A DNA stretch of 64,000 nucleotides from Verrucomicrobiaceae bacterium. Its GTDB lineage: Bacteria; Verrucomicrobiota; Verrucomicrobiia; Verrucomicrobiales; Verrucomicrobiaceae. Shown piece by piece: positions 57,389-64,000 of the stretch. The stretch lies in NCBI GenBank assembly GCA_027490195.1, contig JAIXYN010000042.1:31210-95209 (forward strand), written 5' to 3'. Each line of letters opens with the position of its first letter. Position 1 is the stretch's first letter. The notes under the pieces are model-generated. The model was not told the origin of the DNA, searched no databases, and saw nothing but the letters and a program-made list of their open reading frames with translations. Made by a program: the position numbers and the translations under genes.

Positions 57389-58900
57389 TTACTGCTTGGC
57401 CTTTTTCTTCTTCGCATTCTTGGCCTTCGGCGCAGGCTCCGGCACTGGCGGTAGCCCATCATCCGGCTGGTTCCAAAGACGATAAGGATCATCAAGGCGG
57501 CGCATCTCGCGGAGGAGCAGAGCCTCCATTTCAGCAAGCTTGGTAGCGTAGTCGGGATTGCTGGCGAGGTTAGTCTTCAGGGGGTCTTTGCTACCGTGCT
57601 CCTTGAGGAGTTCGTCGGGATTCGCGGCAAGATTGAAAAGCTGCGTCTCATGCACGGCGCCATTCATGGCATCATATTTAATGAGCTTCCAGTCGCCTTG
57701 CTGCACGCAGCGCATGCCGGGCTTGGTGCCGCCGCAGTACACGCCGTACATCACATCGCGCATGGCGGCTTGTTTGCCTTCGAGCACCGGCTTGAAGCTG
57801 AGCCCTTCATTGCTCTCCGGTGCGGGGATGCCGGCGATGTCGCAAAGCGTGGCCACGATGTCGAGCAGGTAGATGTTTCCCGGCACGCGTGAGCCGGGCT
57901 TGATGCCGGGGCCTTTGACAATGAAGGGCACGCGCCAGGTGTGCTCGTAGAGGTTCTGTTTCCCCTGCAATCCATGGCGGCCGATGGCGATGCCGTGGTC
58001 TGCCGTGTAAACGATGTAGGTGTTGTCGAGCTCACCCATGGCTTTGAGCTTCTCCAGCACACGGCCAATCTGGATGTCGATGTTCTCATTGCACGCAAAC
58101 TCGCGGCCGATCTCGTTGCGGATGGTGGCTTCATCGCGGTTCTTCCACACACCGCTGACTTCCACTTCATCGCGCACGTTGGCATCGCCATTGTTGAAAG
58201 GGTGCGCGGGCAGGTAGTTCGGGGGAAGCGCGGGCTGCTTGGAATTCAGCGCAGGCAGCGTATTGGGATCTTCGTGATTGGTGGCACCGTATTTCGCCAG
58301 CAGCTCGGGGCGGCCGTCGCGGGTGTCATGCGGATGCGAAAAGCCGAAGTTGATGAGGAAGGGAGCGGTGTCCTTTTTCGCCTCGCGTTCATTCAGGTAG
58401 TTCATCACCTGGTCGCCGTGCCAGGTGCTTCCGGTTTCATCGGTGCCGCCGCGCTTGGTCGCATCATGCCGCACGGTGAACTGTTTGTTCGCGCCCTCAT
58501 ACGAGTTGCCCTGCTTGCAGGTGCGCATGGTGTCGTAGCCGGCGCGATTGAAGACGGCGGCCAGCGTGTTCAGCTCCAGATTCGGCGGGCAGTGCTCCTT
58601 CGCACCTGGGCCGATGGGCAAATGCCACACGGTGCGCCCGCTCATGATCATGTGCCGTGAAGGCGTGCACACCGCGCCGCTGAAGGAGCCCATGTGCCGT
58701 GCGGAATCAAACACCATGCCTTCCGCCGCGAGCTTGTCGATGTTCGGTGACTGCAGCGGCGACTTCGGATTATAGAACTTGAAGTCAAAGGGCGACTGGT
58801 CATCTACAATAATAAACAAGATGTTGGGACGCTTCGCCGGAGCGGCAAAGGACGAAGCCAAAAAGCAGAATGACGAAAGGAGGAGAACAAGGGCTTTCAT
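57389..58900 (-). CDS. Exported S1-family sulfatase (choline/iduronate-sulfatase-like branch) with Lys-rich tail
   Basis: Start at 58900; 503 residues with an LLLSSFCFLASSFAAP signal peptide. Asp33-Asp34 and Cys78 in CTPSR followed by HMIMSG mark the site. There is no GKWHLG; the equivalent region reads DTMRTCKQGNSY. TADHGIAIGRHGLQGKQNLY with downstream HTWRVPFIV resembles enzymes of the iduronate or choline sulfatase branches. The C-terminus ends PKAKNAKKKKAKQ. It lies 11 bases upstream of the next sulfatase gene. Confidence 0.88.
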   Translation of the reverse strand: MKALVLLLSSFCFLASSFAAPAKRPNILFIIVDDQSPFDFKFYNPKSPLQSPNIDKLAAEGMVFDSARHMGSFSGAVCTPSRHMIMSGRTVWHLPIGPGAKEHCPPNLELNTLAAVFNRAGYDTMRTCKQGNSYEGANKQFTVRHDATKRGGTDETGSTWHGDQVMNYLNEREAKKDTAPFLINFGFSHPHDTRDGRPELLAKYGATNHEDPNTLPALNSKQPALPPNYLPAHPFNNGDANVRDEVEVSGVWKNRDEATIRNEIGREFACNENIDIQIGRVLEKLKAMGELDNTYIVYTADHGIAIGRHGLQGKQNLYEHTWRVPFIVKGPGIKPGSRVPGNIYLLDIVATLCDIAGIPAPESNEGLSFKPVLEGKQAAMRDVMYGVYCGGTKPGMRCVQQGDWKLIKYDAMNGAVHETQLFNLAANPDELLKEHGSKDPLKTNLASNPDYATKLAEMEALLLREMRRLDDPYRLWNQPDDGLPPVPEPAPKAKNAKKKKAKQ

Positions 58901-58922
58901 AGATTGGAAAAAGTGAGCGTCA

Positions 58923-60395
58923 TTATTCGGCCTTGGCCTTCTTGCCTGCACCCTTCTTGGCAGCAGCTTTGCGCGCACCGCGCTGGTCCATCGGCAGCAG
59001 CGCACCACCGCGCGAGTTCATTTCGGAATCGCACAGCGCGCGCATTTTCTGCAAGGCCTCCGCATGCGCGGGATCGGATGCGAGGTTTTTGAGTTCATCA
59101 CGGTCGGATTCCAGATCATGCAAAAACTCATACGCGGGCTTCTGGTCGAAGTAACGCGCATAGACGTATCGCTGGCCGCGAATGCCCTCCCAGGTGAGCG
59201 TGGGTGCGAGGTCGAGGTGCTCGCAGAAGAAATGCTCGCGCCAGGGTTTGTCGCTGCCCTTGCCTTCGATCAACGTTGAAAGGCTGCGTCCTTCGTAGGC
59301 GTCCGGGCGCTTCACTCCGGCCCAGTCAATGAAGGTGGCGGGCAGGTCCACATTGAGCACCAGATCATCCACCACGCGTCCGCGCTGCTCCTTGGGCAGT
59401 CGCGGATCATAGACGATCATCGGCACGCGCAGCGACTCCTCATAGTGCGACCACTTGCCCTGAAACCCGCGATCTCCGAGGTAGTAGCCGTTGTCGGCGG
59501 AATAGACGATGATCGTTTTGTCCGCGAGCCCGGCCTCCTTCAGCGTGGCAAGCACACGTGCGATGGCTTTGTCGACACCGCTGATCATGCGGTAGTAGGC
59601 GCGCACGTTCGTTTCAAATTTCTCCGGTGTGTCGTAGCCCCAGAACCAGCGCTCGCGGTTGATGGAGTCTTTGAGAAACTGCGGATGCGCCTCATAGATG
59701 GCAGGGTCTCCCAGTCGTGCGGGTGGGATGGAGCGGTCTTCATACATGCCATCAACCGACTGCGGCCAGGGGTAGAGGCCGATGCCCGGGCGGTGGTCGT
59801 TGTCCTCCGCATGCGCGGCATTGAACCACAGATTCAGCGCGAAAGGTTTGTCTTTGGGCTGAGATTTGATGAACTCGATGCCCTTGTCGCACACGAGGTC
59901 CGTCTCATGGCGCTTGGTGCCATCCGGCATCGTTTTGAAATACGGATTGCGGCCGATGGCCTCGTAAATGTCATACTGCTCCTGCGGCTTGAAGCCCTGA
60001 GGGGAAATCATGTGCCATTTGCCAATGTGGCCAGTGCGGTAGCCTGCCGCACGCAGCAGCACGGGATACATGGTGGCCAGCGCCGCCGGCTTCACGGTGG
60101 GGATGGCATCGCGCTGCGCATGGGAGCGCGCCCACTGGCCCGTCAGCACCACCGCACGGCTGACCCAGCACACCGCCGTGGTGACGTGGGCATTGCTGAA
60201 ACGCACCCCCTGTGCAGCGAGACTGTCCACCGTAGGCGTCTGCACAATGGGATGCCCCGCGCAGCTCTGCGTGTCAAAGCGCTGATCGTCGGCAAAGAGA
60301 AAGAGAATGTTTGGCTTGGCAGCTCCTTGTGCGGATGACAGGAGTAGCGAAGCGCTAAGGACGGAGCAAATCAGGCTGGCCGGGACAAATTTCAT
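58923..60395 (-). CDS. Exported S1-family sulfatase with atypical CWVSR maturation motif
   Basis: The 490-residue product has a signal peptide ending SAQGA. Asp36-Asp37, GKWHMISP and SADNGYYLGDRGF with downstream EESLRVP indicate a normal sulfatase fold, closest in pattern to glucosamine-6-sulfatase-like members. The maturation motif around Cys76 is CWVSR followed by AVVLTG: Val replaces the Pro (or Ala) of CxPxR. Whether a formylglycine-generating enzyme accepts this is unknown. The tail is Lys/Ala-rich (KAAAKKGAGKKAKAE). Confidence 0.87.
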   Translation of the reverse strand: MKFVPASLICSVLSASLLLSSAQGAAKPNILFLFADDQRFDTQSCAGHPIVQTPTVDSLAAQGVRFSNAHVTTAVCWVSRAVVLTGQWARSHAQRDAIPTVKPAALATMYPVLLRAAGYRTGHIGKWHMISPQGFKPQEQYDIYEAIGRNPYFKTMPDGTKRHETDLVCDKGIEFIKSQPKDKPFALNLWFNAAHAEDNDHRPGIGLYPWPQSVDGMYEDRSIPPARLGDPAIYEAHPQFLKDSINRERWFWGYDTPEKFETNVRAYYRMISGVDKAIARVLATLKEAGLADKTIIVYSADNGYYLGDRGFQGKWSHYEESLRVPMIVYDPRLPKEQRGRVVDDLVLNVDLPATFIDWAGVKRPDAYEGRSLSTLIEGKGSDKPWREHFFCEHLDLAPTLTWEGIRGQRYVYARYFDQKPAYEFLHDLESDRDELKNLASDPAHAEALQKMRALCDSEMNSRGGALLPMDQRGARKAAAKKGAGKKAKAE

Positions 60396-60443
60396 GGTCA
60401 GTTCTGAACGCAGGCGAAGCGGATTTGTGTCAGCGAGTTGAAC

Positions 60444-61289
60444 TCAAGGGTCAGAGATCCATTTCTGCGCCTTCAGCCAGAACACCAGATCCTCGAACCA
60501 CGGATGCTGCGTGCCGATGAGACCGGTGCCGTGGTCGCCATGCTGATAGAGGTGGAGCTCATGGGGCACGCCGTTTTGATGCAGCGCAGCGGCATAGAGC
60601 TGCGCATGCTCCACGGGCACCAGTTTGTCCTCGCTGGTGTGCCAGAGAAAGCAGGGCGGCAGGCCGGCGCGCACTTGCAGCTCGCTGGATGTCTGGCGCA
60701 CGAGTTCGTCGCTCGGCTTGTCACCGATGAGCATCTTGCGCGAAGTCGCATGCGGCTTGGTGATCATGCTGATGACGGGATAGCAGAGAATGGCAAGATC
60801 AGGCCGCGGACTCACAGCGGATTTGCGGCCCTCAATCTCGCCGTCTTCAGGACGGTTGATCAAGGTGGAGACGAGATGCCCACCGGCGGAGAAACCCATC
60901 ACGCCGATGCGTGCGGGGTCGATCTTCCATCGTACGGCACTGGCGCGGATCTGACGCATGGACTCCACCGCATCCTGAAGCTGCGCCGGATAGCGATAGC
61001 CCGCGCTGCCGAGCCGGTAGCGCAGCACGAAGGCCGTGATGCCCTGCTCATTGAGCCAGCGCGCAAACGGCTCCGCCTGCCCCTCATAGATGCCCGAGTA
61101 GCTGCCGCCCGGGATGAGCAGCATCGCCGCTCCACTGGCCTTTTCAGGCACATAAGGCGTGAGCGTCGGGATGTCCTTCGGTGCCGTGCCCAGAGCCCCC
61201 GGAGCTCCCGCCTGCCACAGCACGATGGGCTTCTCAGCCGCTAGGAGCGATACGCTGCTGATGAAAAACGTGAGGAGAAAAAACTTCAT
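60444..61289 (-). CDS. Exported alpha/beta hydrolase, acetyl-xylan-esterase/BD-FAE-like
   Basis: Start at 61289; 281 residues with signal peptide MKFFLLTFFISSVSLLAAE. The oxyanion segment MLLIPGGSYSG, nucleophile GFSAGGH, acid in TSEDKLVPVEHA and catalytic His in QHGDHGTG are all present. The opening PIVLWQAGAPGALG is common to the acetyl-esterase (Axe-type) family that deacetylates polysaccharides. It lies 48 bases upstream of the sulfatase at 58923 on the same strand and probably heads that operon. Confidence 0.86.
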   Translation of the reverse strand: MKFFLLTFFISSVSLLAAEKPIVLWQAGAPGALGTAPKDIPTLTPYVPEKASGAAMLLIPGGSYSGIYEGQAEPFARWLNEQGITAFVLRYRLGSAGYRYPAQLQDAVESMRQIRASAVRWKIDPARIGVMGFSAGGHLVSTLINRPEDGEIEGRKSAVSPRPDLAILCYPVISMITKPHATSRKMLIGDKPSDELVRQTSSELQVRAGLPPCFLWHTSEDKLVPVEHAQLYAAALHQNGVPHELHLYQHGDHGTGLIGTQHPWFEDLVFWLKAQKWISDP

Positions 61290-61344
61290 GAAATGGCTGA
61301 ATGCATGAACGATCTCGGCAGGCATCCTTTTACCTATGTTATTC

Positions 61345-62655
61345 ATGCGCATTTTTTGGCTACTAGCTGTGTTCCAACTCTTCGCGCCGCTCATCAAAGC
61401 GCAGGAAGAGGCGACGATGCTGCATTTCAAGCCGCACGATCACTCGCTGGGCGATGTACACCCCTTCTTCCATCAGGGTGAGTGCTTCCTCTACTCCCTC
61501 AAGCCCGGGAAGTATGAGTCCGTACTTGCGCGATCAAAAGACTGGCTGCGCTGGATTGAAACGCCGCTCACACACGAGGAGGTAAAACCCGCAGACTGGA
61601 TGAGTCCCTATTTCGTGCTCGGCGTCTTTCATGACCCAGTGGCCAAGGTGTTCCGCAGTTTCTACGGGCATGCACAGGGACGCATGGTCAGTTCTGTGAG
61701 CGACGATCTTCTGCACTGGGCCTGCGCGCCGAAGGAATTTCACGTGCCTGCCTCTGGCTACTACCAGCGGCGCCGCGATCCCTTCATCTTTTGGATTCCC
61801 GAGATGAAGCACTACGGTTGTGTGATGACCACCTGGATGAAAGGACGCCCCAAGGAAACCTGTGGAGCGGTAAGCCTAGCCACCTCGCCTGATTTGATGC
61901 ACTGGAAAGATCACGGTCCCATCCTGGATCCCGGCACCATCGGCGAGCCCGAGTGCCCGCAGATGTTTCAGTTGGGATCACGCTGGTATTTGCTCGCAAG
62001 CATCTATGACCGCGCGGTGGGCCAGCCTGTGTATTGGAGCAGCACCTCTCCGCTTGGGCCGTGGAAAAACGAGCCCGACGGCGTGCTGGAAGGCAAAGAC
62101 CTCTGTGCCGCACAAATCGCCTTCAATGGTGAGACGCCCGTTTTGTTTGGCTGGATACCGCTCACACCCGCGAAACCAGGCAAACAACCCTGGGGCGGGC
62201 ATCTTGCGCTGCCTCGTGAAGTACATGCCTTGCCAGATGGCAGGCTCGGCACGCGCTTGCCTGCGCAACTCTTGAAGCACTTCGAGAAACTGCCCTGGCA
62301 GCGTGAAGCCGGTGCATGGAGCCGTTTCGTCGCTGAATTCACCCTCACGCTGCCTGAAAGCACGGGTGAGGTGCGAATCAGCCTCGCTCCTCTTGGCGAG
62401 ATCCTTTTGAAGCGCGACCAACTCCGCATCCTCGATGCCGCGGGCGAATGCTGGAGCGAACTGTCCGTCGATCTGCCGAAGGGGCAGTTGCTGAAGGTCT
62501 GGTTGGTGGTCGAAGACGACAGGATCGAGGTCTTTGTCCATGACCGGTATTCGCTGGCAGCACGACTACCCGCCACGAATAGGCCAGTGAGGCTTTCAAT
62601 TCCAAGTGCGAGCCTTGAATCCGGCCGTTTCAGCGAGTGGCGATTGCCGCGTTAA
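61345..62655 (+). CDS. Exported GH32-like (clan GH-J) glycoside hydrolase
   Basis: The ATG at 61345 gives signal peptide MRIFWLLAVFQLFAPLIKAQ (an ATG at 61336 is possible) and 436 residues. Acidic motifs of the five-bladed GH32 family can be traced: an early LGDVHPFFHQGECFLY (Asp), RRRDPFIFW (RDP), and GEPECPQMFQLG (EC). The C-terminal 130 residues form a beta-sandwich. The classic WMNDPNG is not conserved, so the substrate may not be a fructan. Divergent from the acetylesterase gene. Confidence 0.75.
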   Translation: MRIFWLLAVFQLFAPLIKAQEEATMLHFKPHDHSLGDVHPFFHQGECFLYSLKPGKYESVLARSKDWLRWIETPLTHEEVKPADWMSPYFVLGVFHDPVAKVFRSFYGHAQGRMVSSVSDDLLHWACAPKEFHVPASGYYQRRRDPFIFWIPEMKHYGCVMTTWMKGRPKETCGAVSLATSPDLMHWKDHGPILDPGTIGEPECPQMFQLGSRWYLLASIYDRAVGQPVYWSSTSPLGPWKNEPDGVLEGKDLCAAQIAFNGETPVLFGWIPLTPAKPGKQPWGGHLALPREVHALPDGRLGTRLPAQLLKHFEKLPWQREAGAWSRFVAEFTLTLPESTGEVRISLAPLGEILLKRDQLRILDAAGECWSELSVDLPKGQLLKVWLVVEDDRIEVFVHDRYSLAARLPATNRPVRLSIPSASLESGRFSEWRLPR

Positions 62656-62702
62656 ACCGCATTGCTGCTGGCATTCCGGGCCATTGTGATGGAAGAAACA
62701 GG

Positions 62703-63833
62703 ATGTCAGAAACCGACCCCCATCCCTTTGCCGCCCTCGGAATTCCACCGGAGATGATCCGTGGTCTGGAGGAACTGGGCATCGTCACCCCCACGGCGGT
62801 GCAGTCCACGGTGATCCCCTTTCTGCTCAAGGACGGCAGCGATCTCATCGCTCAGGCGCAGACCGGCACCGGCAAGACCGCCGCCTTTGGCCTGCCGCTG
62901 CTGACCAAGATGAACCCCAAACACCGGGACATTCAGGGGCTGGTCCTCGCGCCCACACGCGAACTGGCCAAGCAGATCGGCAAGCAGCTCTTCCGCTTCA
63001 CCAAGTACACGGAGAAAATCTTCATCGAAGTCGTCAGCGGTGGCGACAACATCGATCGCCAGACCGATGCACTGAAGCGCCCCACGCACATCGTCGTCGC
63101 AACGCCCGGCCGCCTGTTGGATTTGATTGAGCGCGATGCGCTGACGCTGGAATTCGTCCGTTACGTGGTGCTGGATGAGGCGGATGAGATGCTCAGCATG
63201 GGCTTCAAGAAGCAGCTCTCGGAAATCCTCAAGCTCGCGGCCATGCGCCGCAGCACCTGGCTCTTTTCCGCCACCTTCCCGCCGGGAATCCAGGACCTCA
63301 TCAAGGGCAGCATGTCCGCCAACCCGCACTCGATCCAGATTGATCAGGCCAATGTGGTCAATCGCGACATCGACCACCGCTTTGCCATTTGCAAAGGGGA
63401 CGGAAAAACCGCCTACATCTTCGATTTCCTCCAGCGCCAGAAGGACCGCCGCGGCATCATCTTCTGCCGCACCAAGGCCGGTGCCATGGAGCTCTATCAG
63501 GAACTCGCCGATCTCGGCCTGCCTGTGGATGTACTTCAGGGAGACCTCATGCAGAAGGAGCGCGACAAAGTCATGCGCGCCTTCAAAAAGCAGCGCGTCC
63601 AGTTCGTCGTCGCCACCGACGTGGCCGCACGCGGCATCGACGTGGCAGACCTCTCCTTCGTCATCCACCACCAGCTCCCCGACCAGCTCGAATACTACAC
63701 CCACCGCAGCGGCCGAACCGCCCGCGCCGGGAAGAAAGGCATGTCACTCGCGCTGATCAACGCCAAGGAAAAATGGCAGATCACCCAGCTGGAGGACAAG
63801 CTGAAGGTGCGGTTCAGCGAGTTTCGGCGGTAA
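62703..63833 (+). CDS. DEAD-box RNA helicase
   Basis: I start at the ATG at 62703 with a GGAAG ribosome site, giving 376 residues. The helicase motifs appear in order: Q motif (GIVTPTAVQ), Walker A AQTGTGKT, PTRELA, TPGR, DEAD in VLDEADEM, SAT in FSATF, RGIIFCRTK, ATDVAARGID and HRSGRTARAGKKG. It uses ATP to remodel RNA in ribosome assembly or decay. It lacks a long basic C-terminal extension, so it is a minimal core enzyme. It is unrelated to the neighbouring glycan genes. Confidence 0.95.
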   Translation: MSETDPHPFAALGIPPEMIRGLEELGIVTPTAVQSTVIPFLLKDGSDLIAQAQTGTGKTAAFGLPLLTKMNPKHRDIQGLVLAPTRELAKQIGKQLFRFTKYTEKIFIEVVSGGDNIDRQTDALKRPTHIVVATPGRLLDLIERDALTLEFVRYVVLDEADEMLSMGFKKQLSEILKLAAMRRSTWLFSATFPPGIQDLIKGSMSANPHSIQIDQANVVNRDIDHRFAICKGDGKTAYIFDFLQRQKDRRGIIFCRTKAGAMELYQELADLGLPVDVLQGDLMQKERDKVMRAFKKQRVQFVVATDVAARGIDVADLSFVIHHQLPDQLEYYTHRSGRTARAGKKGMSLALINAKEKWQITQLEDKLKVRFSEFRR

Positions 63834-63860
63834 CAAATCGAGGCCAGCGGAAGCTCAAAC

Positions 63861-63881
63861 AAGCCGTGCGAAGCATGGCTT
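63861..63881 (+). terminator. Hairpin after the DEAD-box gene
   Basis: AAGCCGTGC and GCATGGCTT form a 9-bp stem (one G-U pair) with loop GAA, 27 bases after the helicase stop. No T-run follows, because the putative group II intron end begins within a few bases. It may be a terminator whose U-tract was displaced, or simply a hairpin. Confidence 0.45.
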
Positions 63882-63886
63882 GAAGA

Positions 63887-64000
63887 TAGGGGTAGGGACG
63901 GCGTGATGAACGCCGCCCCTCCCTCCGAACCGGACTGGCGGGTTTCCCGCATCCGGCTCTCCAGTCAGAAGTTGGCTGCTTGACGCAGACTCATGAGTTC
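63887..64000 (-). mobile_element. 3' end of a group II intron (domains V and VI), continuing beyond the window
   Basis: Read on the - strand, bases 63959-63927 give a 33-base hairpin: GAGCCGGA pairs with TCCGGTTC, and an upper stem GCGGG-AAA-CCCGC is separated by a short bulge. This is the domain V architecture of group II introns, including the AGC triad. Bases of about 63920-63889 then form a second hairpin (GGCGT-TCATC-ACGCC with GC-rich extension), fitting domain VI, and end in CCCCTAT, a plausible 3' splice boundary. The reverse transcriptase gene would lie outside to the right. No protein domain can be seen here. Confidence 0.65.

Overview
The window looks like chromosomal DNA from a GC-rich member of the Verrucomicrobiota, possibly a Prosthecobacter/Verrucomicrobium-type bacterium. 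This is inferred from family content: a PVC-type heme-binding cytochrome c domain, 14 exported S1 sulfatases, DUF1080-type proteins, EF-hand appendages on exported enzymes, and a GxxExxY nuclease gene. There is no rRNA to prove it. Genes are densely packed: ATGA start/stop overlaps are common within runs, and several convergent pairs overlap at their stops. I found no tRNA, rRNA or CRISPR array, and no gene-free stretch longer than 300 bases.

Layout. (1) 1-16.7 kb, + strand: the tail of a large cytochrome-c/HEAT protein, then a probable operon for sulfated polysaccharide breakdown with six sulfatases, two pectate-lyase-fold beta-helix proteins and two unrecognised exported proteins. (2) 16.7-23.5 kb: a mixed set with a PhyH-type dioxygenase, a GH25-like lipoprotein, a LysR remnant, a DUF1348 protein, an SDR, another beta-helix protein, a thioredoxin/MsrA-like fusion and a seventh sulfatase. 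(3) 23.5-27.1 kb: a nitric-oxide module. Group III truncated hemoglobin, NnrS and a radical SAM/SPASM protein run on the - strand, and a periplasmic YHS-like/group I truncated hemoglobin runs divergently. The divergent region carries two TGCAT-N5-ATGCA palindromes with the core geometry of NsrR operators. (4) 27.2-36.4 kb: an alpha/beta hydrolase, a PhoD-like phosphatase, a sialidase-SGNH fusion, monomeric isocitrate dehydrogenase and a Fic protein.

(5) 36.4-43.0 kb: a ceramidase-fold hydrolase, an enolase-superfamily acid-sugar dehydratase and an ACS-type MFS transporter. This apparent sugar-acid operon is interrupted by an oppositely oriented GxxExxY PD-(D/E)xK nuclease gene. Hairpin repeats built from a GGTAAAATGATG 12-mer lie on both sides of the nuclease gene, and the end of the upstream gene is tandemly duplicated. 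(6) 43.0-49.8 kb: exported propeller proteins, an M14-like carboxypeptidase, a sialate O-acetylesterase-type enzyme, a BNR sialidase and a DUF1080-like protein. (7) 49.8-62.7 kb: the second sulfatase cluster (seven genes), an acetyl-esterase-like hydrolase and a GH32-like protein. (8) The right edge holds a DEAD-box RNA helicase gene and, on the - strand, what reads as domains V and VI of a group II intron continuing out of the window.

Together the genes suggest a heterotroph that exports a large, varied set of desulfating, deacetylating and glycan-cleaving enzymes against sulfated, probably acidic glycans, takes up and dehydrates a sugar acid, and has a compact NO-detoxification regulon.
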